A stretch of DNA of 64,000 nt. It comes from Ahaetulla prasina. Lineage: Eukaryota > Chordata > Lepidosauria > Squamata > Colubridae. A program made the translations under genes and the position numbers. The stretch is from the NCBI RefSeq assembly GCF_028640845.1, contig NC_080541.1, positions 34,435 to 98,434 of the forward strand, in the 5' to 3' direction. The notes beneath the pieces are model-generated. The model did not search any database. It was not told the DNA's origin and saw nothing but the letters and a program-made list of their open reading frames with translations. Numbering within the stretch: the first letter of the stretch is position 1; each line of letters opens with the position of its first letter. Positions 1-39,855 of the stretch are shown in pieces.

Positions 1-439
1 CTTTGTAACACTCCCACTGTTAAAGTTGCAACTTAGACATCATATCGCAGCTGTTTAAAAACAAATCCTTTAGCCATGGAAATTAACAAAGCCGCTAATA
101 GTTCAGAGAGAAATTGCTTTTTGTTATGTTTCCATTATCAAAATTTTTAGCTTTAGTTTTTTAATGTTTTTCAAGAACCGTTCAATGAAAATTCCCTGAC
201 AAATGGATGAAAACACTATAACTGCCTGATCTAACTGGTTTGTTTACAGATTAATAACCCCATTCTATGGTTTCACGATAACTGTTATCTCATGTGAACA
301 CAGCCGCTGTGTTCTTATGTAGTTTATATAAGTAAAGCGATTGCTTAAAGCTGACAAATTCAACAGCTGCTTAGTTCATCATGGCATTTTCCATTCGTTT
401 GACACTCAAGAAGTTTATTCTGCCTATGAAACGGATAAA
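1..439. other. AT-rich intergenic sequence, nothing recognised
   Basis: No open frame with splice signals and no recognisable repeat ends were seen here. The composition is AT-rich and unlike the exonic DNA further right. Confidence 0.5.
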
Positions 440-492
440 CAGAGTTGGAAGGGTCCTGGTAGGTCATCTAGTCCAACCCTCTGACCAAGAGG
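440..492 (-). repeat. CR1 LINE 3' tail fragment
   Basis: The stretch contains the antisense form of the common CR1 terminal sequence: 'gttggaaggg', then 'aggtcatctagtccaaccc'. It is only the last tens of bases of the element. The solo-LTR candidate to its right appears to have landed in or beside it. Confidence 0.7.
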
Positions 493-497
493 GAGAC

Positions 498-1065
498 TGT
501 TAAGGGTAATCTGGGTTCACAACCAAGGTTGTGGACTGTTGAGCATGAAAACGACTGAGACTGGTTGTATACAATAACAGTCACTTGCAGACAAACTGGG
601 GTTTGATAGTCCTTTACTTTTAGGGAAAAAACAAAGACAAAGTCCAAAAACAATCCAGGTCATACACATATAAAGCCAGTCAGGGATGTTACAAATATCA
701 AGTCTTCTTACCAACGTAGACTTGCACAACAAACGAGGTCTTCTTTCAGTTCGGCAAAACACAGTTCAATTCACAACAGTCAGTATCTTGAGGAATCAGT
801 AACTAGCCATGATCAAGCAACGATCATAAAGCTCAAATATACGGTTGCAGCATGTCATTAGGTTACAATGCTGTAGCGTCCTTGTAGATTCCCCACAAGC
901 CATAATTTAGTAGTCCTTTTATACATTGGCTACAGAGCTCAACCAATCGGGATGCTTGCATGATGCAGCACAGCCTTAAAGCAATATCATGCCTTTCTAC
1001 AAAAATACATAGTTAGTTTATATATTGTCTGGCCAACTAGTTAGGCAAATAACAATTTCCTGACA
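498..1065 (-). mobile_element. Candidate solo LTR of an LTR retrotransposon
   Basis: The 568-bp block begins TGTTAAGGG and ends CCTGACA on +, so it has the TG...CA ends of an LTR. It is flanked by GAGAC on the left and GAGAT on the right, a 5-bp target duplication with one mismatch. Read on -, it contains a TATAAAAGG box, as expected for an LTR promoter. No gag or pol lies beside it in the same orientation, so it looks like a solo LTR. The family is not identified. Confidence 0.5.
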
Positions 1066-1077
1066 GAGATGCTACAC

Positions 1078-1175
1078 TAACACCAGCGGTATCAAACTCG
1101 ATTTCATTGAGGGCCGTATCAAGGTTGTGTTTGACCTTGGAGGACCGGGGTGGGTGTGGTCATTGTGGTAATTTG
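1078..1175. mobile_element. hAT-like element end (fragment)
   Basis: The text from 'cagcggtatcaaactcgat' through 'gggccgtatc' and 'ggtgtgg' resembles the end of a hAT transposon family common in squamates (TIR type CAGNGGTNTCAAACTC). No partner end was found nearby, so this is a fragment. Confidence 0.4.
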
Positions 1176-2589
1176 AAACAGACTCAAGATGCATTTTCCC
1201 CCCTTTGTGTTCGAAACAGTTATTCCAGACAAAGGGAAATTTACTTTCTGGCACAAATAGTCTCAATTCCATAATATAGAGATTAAAGACATGTAGAGTC
1301 CCCAGCTGCTATGGGTTTTGACTCTTTTGTATAGGAGGAGATCTAAATATGTGCATAATATTGTCAGAACAGAGATGTTCAAAAGCCTAATGTAAGATAA
1401 CCTAAACAACATCCAAGGTATTATACTTATACTTACTGGGTTGAATGATAAATTAACATTTAGAACCTTCAAATACTTTAAAACAAAACAATTCATTTCT
1501 CTTTAATTCATCCATATCTCCTTTTTTGTCTTCTTTGTTTATTAATCCGTCTGCCTTATTTATGGCATTTTTCCATCACCAAATAACGAAATTGTACACT
1601 CTTCGTTATTGCTTGGCCAATATCAACTCAGGTTTCCCTTTTCCCTGTTGAATCTGTCCTTTGAAACATTAAGTAACTCTATATAGAATACTTTACCTGA
1701 CCCTCCCATTTTTCATTTTTTATAGAGTTCTTTGAAACCATTAAAATTTTATTCTGGATATCCATTGTAAAGAACACTGTACAAACACAACAAAATCATC
1801 ATGATGTATTGTTAAAGGTCTAGAAAGATTCAGAAAATATGCATGCTGCATGGAAACATTTCCAGGTCCATTTGGCCTTCAACTGAACAAACAATTAAAT
1901 CTCACTGACTTCACTGAGTTTTATGCATACCTGATAAAAGATGCCTTCTATCTGCCACATTTGCATATTGTCCAGTCATCATGTGATTTGATTTTGACTC
2001 TGTGTGTTCTGTAAATTTGGCCATTTGTGCTTTACATATTAAATCACAATTTAGAAATAAGTGCTGGACATTTTCACATGACATACTGCATAAAAAAAAA
2101 TCTTATAGCTTGTGCGTACTGCCATATCCTACATCCAATCGTTTTCTGTATTTAAAATTTTTAGGCTCACTATATTGTTTACAAACCATTATGGGAGAGA
2201 AAACACAATCCAGTTGTAAGTCAAAAACAAACAAATTACATTACAGCCACAGATTAGAAACTGTATGCATAACAACTGTGCTCTGGGCAGCGATACTAGA
2301 AAAATGAATTTAACCTAAAGAAAAGAGAACTTAAACTAAATGTCACTTGGAATTTGAAGAGGACACAGCCTAAGATATTAAATCCCTTCCAGAGAAGGTG
2401 GAAACTATTATGCAAACCCCACCTTAGAAGCTGGATTTTCTGCATTCTTATCTTGCTACCTGTGCCTGTCTTGTGAAATATATAGTGCTAATTATGCAGA
2501 TACTTTGGAACCTTTGTGCCTGCTGATTAGAATAGGAGCCGCTTGGCTCTGGTCTGCTGGAACTGACTGCATTTCAGCAACTGAAAGCA
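1176..2589. other. Intergenic DNA, no gene seen
   Basis: AT-rich DNA with only short chance ORFs. A 101-codon open frame at 2002-2307 (+) has no recognisable domain and no splice context. Nothing here could be assigned. Confidence 0.4.
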
Positions 2590-2995
2590 GCATTAACTAA
2601 GAAACCCTGCCTGATTTATCTCCCAATTTTTTGGTGACTGATGCCAGTCCTGTGGGACTGAGTACCACGTTATTACAGATTCTGGTAGATCAAAGTTGCC
2701 TGTTGTGAATGGCAACCATTCACATTCTTCTCTGGAAAAACCTGTGAAATTATGGGAAATTCTAAATTAATTCTAATCCATTTGTGTTGCTCGATGATCA
2801 CAAATCACTCGTGTTCATGCTTCATTCAGCTAAAGGCACATTTTGCCATCTCACCTCCAACTGCCTCAGTTGGAGAATGCAACCTTATGATCTTGTTATT
2901 CAGCACATTTCTGGAAAAATGAATGGAGCTGATTCCTTATCACATTTTCTATTATTTATCTTGGGATCACTTACTGGTGAAGGGGTACTTTCAGC
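2590..2995 (+). pseudogene. Relic of Ty3/gypsy pol (RT-RNase H region)
   Basis: Translation on + in shifting frames gives pieces in the right order for the reverse transcriptase to RNase H junction of a gypsy polyprotein: a TDASPVGL motif near 2640, a DDHKSLVF block near 2790, then RMQPYDLVIQHISGKMNGADSLSH near 2870-2945 (family pattern 'LQPYDF..Y.PGK.N.ADALSR'). Stops and frame shifts break the frame between them, so this is dead. No LTR in the same orientation was found. It is an old fragment with no sign of host use. Confidence 0.65.
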
Positions 2996-3618
2996 ATTGA
3001 TTTATGTGTGATGACTTTTGAGGCATTATTATTATTATTAAAAGAATACCTTGTTTCTCAGAAACCTTGTTTGAGGTTTTGAAAGAGAATTATGAAAGAG
3101 GCTTTCATAAATCTTTGATTTATGAGCAAATCCAACAAGTGAGCCTGAAACAAATCTTGCTCAGCTGTGGCCGCTGAAGCATGTTGTTATTGAACTTAAG
3201 TGATTGCTTGTCATGTTGTTCAAAGGACAAAAAACTTAGGTGAAGTAATTATTACTACGGGAGAGAAAGAGTCACAATTCATCTTGCTAGGTTAGCAAAA
3301 GTTGAAAGCTTCTGAATAAATACAAATTCTTCATCTGAAAGAGAAATCAAATGCTTGGGTATAGGATGGGAGTAAATTAGAACAGGTTCCAAGAAGTTGG
3401 GGAGTTTTTGTGACTTTGCCCATTTTGATGCAAGGCAGAAGGCTTTTGCTTCTCTCTATAACTTGGTGAGGCAAGACTGACCCTCAGGAGCAATATAACT
3501 CAAACCCCCCCCACTCCAGGGGGCTCTGGGTGCCTTAAAACGTCATTACTAACAGCCTGTGAATCTCTAGATGTGATCCTGGATGTGACCGTTTGCCATT
3601 CTCATTCTGTTTCAACAG
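2996..3618. other. Upstream flank of the CCDC166-like gene
   Basis: Intergenic sequence with no clear promoter box. A good splice acceptor (tctgtttcaacag, AG at 3617-3618) stands just before the CCDC166-like start. A non-coding 5' exon may therefore lie somewhere in this stretch, but I could not place it. Confidence 0.35.
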
Positions 3619-3650
3619 CATTTGAAAGTCTGCCCTTTGGCCTAACTGAG

Positions 3651-4634
3651 ATGGCCCCAAAGAAAAAGCCCAAAGGGAAGAAGGGCAAAGGCAAGGATGG
3701 GACTGTGAGTCCTTCAAGTGCTGCACCTTTTGTGAGTGAGAAGGAGCAGCGTTTGCAGAAGGAACTTGACACCCTCTCCGAACACATCGTAACCTACTCT
3801 CAGCGGCTGCGGCACTTCCAGTCAGATAACGAGTACTTAGACAAGGAAGCCCAGCAGGTCCGAGAGGCCAGCAAGGTCTACCTTTCTTACTTAACCCGGA
3901 GAACCCTCCGTTGTCAGAATGCCATCATTTCCCTGAATGACCAGAATCGGTTTGACCTTTCTCAGATCCAGAAGCAGAAAGCAGAGGTGGCTGCTCAGTA
4001 TGCAGAAAGAGAGAGGGAGGTGAGGCGCCAGCTCATTGAGCTGGAAAACAAGCTCTTCCTCCTCAACAAGGAAGTGGCTGAACTGCAGCCCTGGCAGGAT
4101 CTGCAGCTTCGGCATCTGACCCAGATACGAGACCTGGAGAAGGAGCTGCTGATCACCAAAATACAGCACGCAGAGCAGATGCACCGAGTCAAGAGCCGTT
4201 TCCTTCACCAGGCAGCCGAATATGAGATGAACGCTGAGCAGAAGGTCCAAATTCTGGCCAAGCTGGCAGAGGAGGCAGCGGTACGCAGTCTAATCCAACA
4301 CACCAAGCAAGTGAAAGCCGACAACTGGAGTCTGCAGAATGAGCTGCTGAGCCTCATTAAGCAAGCCCAAATGCTCAAGGCTTTTCTGAGTCACTTGCGG
4401 GAGCAGCAGCAGCGACTTTTTCAAGAACACCAGTGCAGGCAAGACCTCGCACGCAGGCGCTCCTGGCTGCAGCAGCATGGTGGCTCTCGCCAGGTTGTCA
4501 CTGCCGGCTCCAGTTTTCGTTGCACCCCACCAGCCAAGGGCAAGCTTGCCTCCTCTTCCACTCCAGGAGCCCTCCCAAGCAGCTACAAGCCAGAAAGGAT
4601 GGCCGCACCTCCCTTTCCCACACTCAGTGCCTAA
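3651..4634 (+). CDS. CCDC166: CCDC166-like coiled-coil protein (DUF4515 type)
   Basis: A single open exon of 327 codons. I chose ATG 3651 because it begins MAPKKKPKGKKGKGKDG, a basic start like the one I recall for CCDC166. An in-frame ATG at 3573 lies upstream of a likely splice acceptor (AG 3617-3618), so it is probably not used. Residues of about 20-280 are almost all heptad-rich charged helix, for example QKELDTLSEHIVTYSQRL and LEKELLITKIQHAEQMHR, as in the DUF4515 family shared with the ciliary protein BBOF1. The tail of about 50 residues is Ser/Pro-rich and disordered. No membrane segment or signal peptide is seen. The name rests on domain type plus position beside MAPK15 and FAM83H. 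The function of the family member is not established; a ciliary or sperm role is inference. A poly(A) signal follows at 4967. Confidence 0.8.
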   Translation: MAPKKKPKGKKGKGKDGTVSPSSAAPFVSEKEQRLQKELDTLSEHIVTYSQRLRHFQSDNEYLDKEAQQVREASKVYLSYLTRRTLRCQNAIISLNDQNRFDLSQIQKQKAEVAAQYAEREREVRRQLIELENKLFLLNKEVAELQPWQDLQLRHLTQIRDLEKELLITKIQHAEQMHRVKSRFLHQAAEYEMNAEQKVQILAKLAEEAAVRSLIQHTKQVKADNWSLQNELLSLIKQAQMLKAFLSHLREQQQRLFQEHQCRQDLARRRSWLQQHGGSRQVVTAGSSFRCTPPAKGKLASSSTPGALPSSYKPERMAAPPFPTLSA

Positions 4635-4966
4635 AGGCCCACCGCTGAGGGGGGGGGGTGTTTCCCTCTCCTGGCCCCTGAAGCCAGCCACAGCTGCCCA
4701 CGGGTGGGATGGCCTTTCACTTCCGTTTCTTTCCCAGATGAGGATCCAGGCAGCTCTCTTCCTGGAAAGCAGCACCTGAGATGCTTATGCTAGTGAGGCT
4801 GAGCTGACACCCACAGGCGGGGCCACTCTTACCTTCGGGGGTGTTGGCAACATAGTATTTTATAGCTGTTTATTCTAAATGTACTGGGGTTATATTGATC
4901 CTTGGTTTTATTGCACGTTTCCCTGACAAATTGTATAGTGAGAGAGATCACAGAAACCAATGTTAA

Positions 4967-4972
4967 AATAAA
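4967..4972 (+). terminator. Poly(A) signal AATAAA of the CCDC166-like gene
   Basis: A canonical AATAAA lies about 330 bases past the CCDC166-like stop codon and is followed by T-rich sequence. It is the first such signal downstream on this strand, so it is the likely 3' end. Confidence 0.55.
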
Positions 4973-5334
4973 TGTTATTTTTAAAACTTCCATCATTTGG
5001 GGCTACACTTTGGAGAAAGGTTTAGGAAATGCTACAGATAAATATGTGATGGCACAGACCCATTGTGCAAGTTTTAATATGCAGATTAGATGCCAGACCC
5101 ACTGACAGATCCTGCTTCTCCAAAACAAATTGCTTCTTTTCTGCATTTGGCAAGCGCATATTATAGAAATGGACCACCAGGTTTCCAAGAGCCCGTTCTT
5201 AGAGCACCTCCGTCATTTCCAGAGGGTTTAGGACAACTCACCATGGCACAATTCAATGCTGGATAACTCAAGAGGGACAATGAATTGCAGCGTGCCTCGT
5301 CTCACTTTAGCTTTGAATCTTCTCACCACTGTGA
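4973..5334. other. Sequence between the convergent genes, nothing recognised
   Basis: Unique-looking sequence without an exon or a clear repeat end. It lies beyond the putative CCDC166 poly(A) signal and more than 1.8 kb beyond the MAPK15 stop on the other strand. Confidence 0.4.
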
Positions 5335-5550
5335 GGCCTGTTGGTACAGTGGCAAGAATGCCGTATTGCAGGCTGAACCCATTGCCAGAGGCTTGATTTT
5401 GACCAGCTCAAGGTTGACTTAGCTTTCTATCCTTCCGTGGTTGGTGACAGGACCCAAATTGTTGGGGGCAAGAGGCTGACTCTGTAAACCACTTAGAGTG
5501 GACTGTAAAGAACTGTGAAGTGGTATATAAGTCTATTACTATTACTTCTC
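5335..5550 (+). mobile_element. tRNA-derived SINE with L2-type tail
   Basis: A degenerate tRNA-like head ('ggtacagtggcaagaatg') is followed by the body 'gacccaaattgttgggggca' and a tail 'gtggtatataagtctatta'. The same body occurs at 62.2 kb (+) and at 37.2 kb (-). Confidence 0.6.
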
Positions 5551-6627
5551 AAGTTAGAAACCCTCAAGTTTGGGGTGAGCTAGAGCATGGTGTGCACCAT
5601 TCACTTATCCCTCTCTTGTGTTAAACCTGCATTGAATTGTTCCATGGTGAGTCGGCAGAGGTGAGACACCTGCAAGTTGTCCCATTCCGATCTTCAGGAA
5701 GCTGGGCCAGAAATTCCTCATTTTGTGCTTGGATCTCCCTCTGTAAGCCTCCTCCCGCCCTCAGGAGCAACTTCCCTGATGTCCAAGTATTGGAAGAGCG
5801 TCTGTGGTCTTTGCTTCTTTAGACTAAACACGTCCAGTTTGTAGGAAGGTAAGGTAGTTTGTTCCTTGACACTTCTTCTCCCCCTTGGCCACCTGATTTC
5901 CAGCTCTCCTAGGCCGGGACCATCTGGGATCCTTTCTCCTCCTTGCCAGAACCACAGCACCCCCCCCCCCCCCGCCCGCCCCAATGGAGTGCGCTGTGGC
6001 CTCTCAGCTGAAAGGACCCTGTTTCCGGCTGGCTGCACAGGTGACAGGAAAGCCAGGGCCATGCACTGCTGGAGAGCAGAGGTCTGGACAGTGGTCTATC
6101 CTGCCATAAAATGATTTCTGAGTGATCTTTGGATATAAAAAGAGCCCCCAAGGCCATTTATCCACAGCAAGACAGCCATTATGAAATGTGACTTTAGCAA
6201 CTGAGCACTGGAGCCAATGACCCAGAGAGAGGACTGCCTTCGCTGTGCTGTATGGGTTTAAATGGCCTCCACCCATTCCCAGACAGAAGATAGCACTGGT
6301 CTTCAGCCTACATGACCCCTTCCCGCTGTAGGGATCTCTAGGCCGCTTCTCTCCATCATGCCTGGGGTTGATTCCCATGCAGGTGCCAGTAGGGGGCAAC
6401 AATGGCATTATTGAGGAAGGGGACTCATAAAGACATCCCTGGCTAAATGCCCCCCCCCCCACATGTTCTGAGATCCCTCTCCCAGCCTCCCATGGGCCTG
6501 GGGCTCCTGCAGGATCAGATGGGAGAAAACACAGCAGAGCTCTTCAGAAAAGGTCCTGGGAAGCAGACAGCAGATGATCCGCAGCTGGGCAGGGACTCCA
6601 GCTGGGAACTAGCTCCGTGGTCAAGAC
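5551..6627. other. Intergenic DNA between CCDC166 and MAPK15
   Basis: Contains C-rich homopolymers (about 5962-5974 and 6450-6459) and chance ORFs on both strands without domain features. No exon of either neighbour was found here. Confidence 0.4.
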
Positions 6628-6828
6628 CAGGGGTGAAATCCAGCAGGTTCTCACAGGTTCTGGAGAACTGGTAGTGGAAATTTTGAGCAGTTCAGAGAAC
6701 CGGCAGATACCACCTCTGGGATGGGAATGGAGGTTTTGCAATATCCTTCCCCTGCCACGCCCACCAAGCCATGTCCACCAAGCCACACCCACAGAACTGG
6801 TAGTAAAAAAAATTGGATTTCACCATTG
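6628..6828. mobile_element. hAT MITE, 201 bp, GGTGAAATCC family
   Basis: It starts CAGGGGTGAAATCC and ends GGATTTCACCATTG, which are inverted copies of each other. The flanks are GTCAAGAC and GTTAAGAC, an 8-bp target duplication with one mismatch, diagnostic of the hAT superfamily. The inside has the CCGG/GGTTCT motifs and 'ccacgcccaccaagcca' typical of this family elsewhere in the window. It has no coding capacity. Confidence 0.75.
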
Positions 6829-6897
6829 GTTAAGACCCACCCAGTGCCTGGGGTTCAAAACCCAGCCTACGCTAAATAAAAAATAGGCACTGCCGAT

Positions 6898-6903
6898 TTT
6901 AAT
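6898..6903 (-). terminator. Possible MAPK15 poly(A) signal (ATTAAA)
   Basis: ATTAAA on the - strand about 300 bases past the MAPK15 stop. It is the common variant hexamer. Support is only its position. Confidence 0.3.
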
Positions 6904-7206
6904 TCATGTAAAGGCTTTTATCTCAGAAGCTTTTTCGGAGAGAGGGAGGCTTGCTTTGATTGTGAGATCAACACACAGGCTGGCTAGCTGCGGTGTTTAA
7001 AAAAACCGGTAACTTGGCTAGAACCAGGCAATGGCTCACGTTACCCAAGGCTTCCTTCTCTCTTGGTGGATCCCAGTAATTTTGGGTCATGACGGCTCAA
7101 AACAGATGCGACTGAGTGGCACCCTCTGCCTGCCCTAGGGAGCCAGGAGGAGGAGGAGGCATGCCTGCCTGCCTCCCTCCCTACTGCAGGTGACCAGAGG
7201 CCACGT

Positions 7207-35846
<28,640 letters not shown>

Positions 35847-36589
35847 CCTCCAGCCCGGCAGCTGCCGCTGCTAGATGCGGTTGCCCTGGCAACGGCCGGC
35901 CCCCGCACGCGCGGTCCTCTCCCCAGCGGAAGCGGCCTCCCCTCTGACATCCCCGAGGCTCCTCCCCTTCCGGCTCTCTAGTCCCACCGCCGGTGTGGCC
36001 CTCGGATCCGCCCCCACTCACCCATCCGCCCGACCCGATGTCACTCGCCTCCCTCTGCCGAATTCCGCGCAGGCCTCCGCCCGCCTCTCCCGCCGGCCTG
36101 GCCGTGCCGGGGCGGAGGTGAAGGGCGCTCGGCCGCTCAGCGGGAGCTGCTCTGGAGGTCGGATCAGCTCTTTCAGTCGAGGCGACGGATGGGTGTCTTC
36201 CGCGCGTTCCTTGGAGCCCGAACTCTGGTTTTCCTCTTGTGGATAGCAAGGAAATGAATTTTCGGGCTGAATTCTGACTCCTGGAGGAGACGTGACGTCT
36301 TTTAGAGGCCTTTTCTTGTGTCTAACCGGTGTTTTCTTCCGTTTCTTCTGTGGCGTTCCGACGCCTCGCGTATCAAATACACCGATCGGCTTTTTTTTGC
36401 CTCTTGTGCAAAGACTTGTCCCCTCCCCCCCTTTAATAAAATGCTTTTTGGTTTTTTTGAAGTTCCGATGGCCACAAACCACCTTTTACATGCATTCACC
36501 TTGTGCAATGAGCTAACGAGGAAAATGGGATTCAACCAAAATTCTTTTAATTTCGAAACATATAGACAGATTTAACCATAATCTCAATT

Positions 36590-36935
36590 GAGAAAATGTG
36601 AAGACCAGGCCAAATCCAAAATTGCCAGGGAATTTCTAGAAGCCTGGCACTGACTAATCAGCCATAAACAGACACATAGGCTATCACCCCGCCCCGTCCA
36701 CCAGCAATTGGCACCTAGATCGGCAAAATCCAGAAACTGCCGAAGAAGCCAACAGCAAACAGCCCAATCAAAGAATCTACAAGGCCACCAAACGGACAGG
36801 CAAGCCACTGCACTATAAACTGACAGCAAACAGCCCCCCTTACTAGCACTGATGATGTTACTGAGTTTGGGTAATGAAACCCTACAAGAAAACAAGCAGG
36901 CTCAGAGAGCACCAAGGACCCCTCAAGTGGAATTC
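36590..36935 (+). repeat. Penelope-like/LINE tail repeat family, copy 1
   Basis: The text 'gatgatgttactgagtttgg', then 'gtaatgaaaccctacaagaa' and 'gagagcaccaaggacccc', recurs at 61.96-62.04 kb (+) and at 63.2-63.4 kb (-). It is preceded by 'aaatccaaaattgccaggga'. Confidence 0.55.
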
Positions 36936-37214
36936 AAATACTTTATTTCTGCACAGGAACAAAGTGGATGCTCCAAACTGACAGTTTCAATAAATTCCAG
37001 CTTGAAAGGAGAAGGGGACAGAAGGGTGTGCATTGAAGTTTTTATACTTTCTCACGAAAAAGCTCAATGTTCACTATTGGTTACCTACTACTTCATGAGT
37101 GTACTGATTGTGTGTGCAGTTGCATATGCTACACAATGTTCTTAGCATGTCTCTAAATTGCTCATTTATATACTTAGGGGTCAATTTTTTTTTGTACACT
37201 AATAGCAATTGCAC

Positions 37215-37430
37215 TTATATACAGATTCACAGTGCTTTTACAGCCCTCCAAGTCATTTACAGAGTCAGCATATTGCCCCCAACAATCTGGGTCCTCATTT
37301 TACCAACCTCAGAAGGATGGAAGGCTGAGTCTACCTTGAGCCTGATGAAATTCAAACTGCCAAATTGCAGCCAGCAGGCAGTCAGCAGAAGTAGCCTGCA
37401 GTACTGCATTCTAGCTCTTGCCCGGATCTA
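37215..37430 (-). mobile_element. SINE with L2-type tail, antisense
   Basis: The text 'ttgcccccaacaatctgggt', then 'cctcattttaccaacctcag', is the reverse complement of the SINE body at 62.28-62.36 kb. Confidence 0.7.
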
Positions 37431-37889
37431 TGCCCATAGATGAAAGCTAAGTGTCATATTACTTCTTATCTGATCTAAATTATTACCTTGCTGAATCTGT
37501 TTTAATAATAATAAAATAATAATATAATAATAGCAATAAAAATTGCAGTTTCCTGCAATAACACCAGCGGAATGGCAAAAAACCGCTACTCGGAACATTG
37601 TACGTTTTAAGAAGATACTTGGTTGATACCTAGGATGCTGGCAGCAACTCGTATCAACCATTAGCGCCAGTCAATGGTATTTGTGATACATTTTTAAATG
37701 TTCAGTTGACTGATTTTCATGTTTAATGAAATAATAATTTTATGAAGCAACTTAAAGCATAGTTTTACCTGAGCCTCTTCTATAAGCTAATATTAAAGTA
37801 CCTGGTTTTCACTGACCAGGCCTTCACTGGATCATGGTTAAAATACCAGGCCTTCAGATTCTATAGGCATGGGGGACAAAAAAGCCTCT

Positions 37890-38110
37890 TTGCCTTTTAA
37901 AGAGGCACCGGAGAAGTGCCTCCCTCCTCAAGAAATCACTGCTGGACTCCATGATTTAGGACTATTTTTGTGTACTCATCTTTCCTTTATAGGGAATGTG
38001 GTAGCGTTACAACTCCAAAGGATCCTGGAGGAAATGGATTATCTGGACCCTTGTCAGTCAGACTTGAAGCCTGGGTAAGGGAGAGAAACATCACTGGTTG
38101 CACTCATGGA
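37890..38110 (+). pseudogene. Decayed L2 LINE fragment
   Basis: Reads VVALQLQRILEEMDYLDPCQ then SDLKPG, equivalent to the L2 segment VACQLPQYLDETVYLDPFQSGFQPG. It ends near the hAT insertion that follows. Confidence 0.6.
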
Positions 38111-38136
38111 TATCCTCTGGTGGGAGTGGGATGGAG

Positions 38137-38508
38137 CAGTGGTGAAATCCTACCGGTTCGGATTGGTTCGGGCAAACCGGTAGTAAAAAAAGCTACCGGT
38201 TGGTCCGAACTGGTATTTCAGACAATCAGCTGTGCTGCGTGATTTAAAATTGCTAGAAAGCAGGAAATCCTGCTTTCTAGTGAACCTAAATCGCACGACA
38301 CAGCTGTTCCCCCCCCTCGCTGGTCTGCTTATCTTACCAAGTGTTTTTCTGCGCACAGTGTGCATTTGGTGCATAGTGCGCAAGTGCACAGTGTGCGTTT
38401 GGTGTGTACTGCACATGTACATGTGCAGCATGCATTTGGCGTGTACTGTGCATGCATGTGTAGTGTGTGTTTGGTGCACGCAGCAAACCGGGGAGGATTT
38501 CACCACTG
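38137..38508. mobile_element. hAT MITE, 372 bp, GGTGAAATCC family, with internal hairpin
   Basis: Begins CAGTGGTGAAATCCTACCGG and ends GGATTTCACCACTG. Flanks are GGATGGAG and GGATGGAT (8 bp, one mismatch). Inside, CTAGAAAGCAGG (38253-38264) pairs perfectly with 38269-38280, extending as an imperfect stem to the 'cagctgtg' ends. A run of TGTGCAT/GTGCA repeats follows. Confidence 0.8.
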
Positions 38509-39855
38509 GGATGGATGTAATGCATCCATTCTTACCATCTGCTGGTTATCGCTTCTATCAGACTTCTATCAGACTAAAACATTTTTGTATTTTAGTGATC
38601 TCTCATGCGTATGTGGGGAGCTTGACTGGCCATCAGGTCCCCTTACACCAAGAAGACTTGGGTATTTTTGTCTTCCTTGACTAGGAAGATTTAGGAAGGA
38701 AATCCAGAGGGAGAAGCCCGATTCTTCCCAGCGTGAGTAACTAACACTAACGAGAGAAAAGTAACTTGTGACAAGTTGTGTCTTGCTGGTGTGAATTGGG
38801 ACCAGAGAAAAGAGTAGGAACCACAGTTCTTAAATGGGAGCATGAACCAAAGTTCGCTTCCTCATTCTCGAAGACTTTGTGCCAGAGGCTCAAATGCAGT
38901 TCTGCTCCAAGGTGGCTGGCTTGCCTGGCTCTGACATTAAAAAGGGCAGGAGTGGTTGGAGAGGCTGTATGTGTGTAAATGGATGGATGAAGTCTGGGGA
39001 GGTTAGGTAATTAACTTCCATGCAAATGTTCTCCAAGACTAACTACTCTGACCCTCCCTAGAAGGGAAAGTCAATAGACACATTTCTACTTGCTCCAGGT
39101 TAGCGTTGGAGAGGTCTCTTCTGCCCCACGGAAAAAACATTATGGTCCAAGGGCAACCATCTCTGGGCACATTATGCTGGAATTGAGAGTTGTGTTAAAG
39201 AGATATTGTGCTGAAAGTGGAATCAGTAATGTGCGTATCCTTAGAATATGCCCATCGGGGGCACATATTCTAAACTGGCTTAAAGCTAGCCCACCCAACA
39301 CCTGTTAACAAACCGAGGTAGCTTACCATGCCTAGCTTGGGAAGTAGAGCTGGGGTGCTTCTGTCATGGAAGCCCAAGCCCGCTTCCAGTCCTGTGGTTC
39401 TGCTGGCCCTTAGCCACAAGGTATGCTGTGCTCTGTGTAGGGACACGCGTAGACTTTTCTTAGTTGACCAGGAATATACATGTTATCTGAGGCTGGAGCT
39501 TGCTCAGTGGCACACGTGGTACCCTGGTTGGTGCTGATGAAGCAGCCTCACCTTTATGCCTTAACAACGCAAACCAGGAAACAAAATCATACCAACTTGA
39601 GTCTCATCCAAAGGCAGCGATGGCTTTTTAGAATTTTGAGGTAGGAAACAGGCAAAAGCAATTTGAAGTTTAAAATAATCTTAATGAATTTTATAGATCC
39701 CACTGTCCAAAAATCCAGTAATTCACCACTGCTTCCCTGTTGTCTGGCTCCACCCACTGCATCCTTTGTTTTCCTCATACTTAAAACTTGAAACTCTATC
39801 CATGCAAAAGAAAATGTCATATACTTGACAATTAAGAAGCAATTACCAGAAATAT
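38509..39855. other. Intergenic DNA between MAPK15 and FAM83H, no gene seen
   Basis: Unique-looking DNA with short ORFs that show no domain features or splice context. Confidence 0.4.

Noticed and set aside
4290..4775. 161-codon ORF antisense to the CCDC166-like exon
   Set aside because: Shadow frame of a real coding exon, with no independent features.
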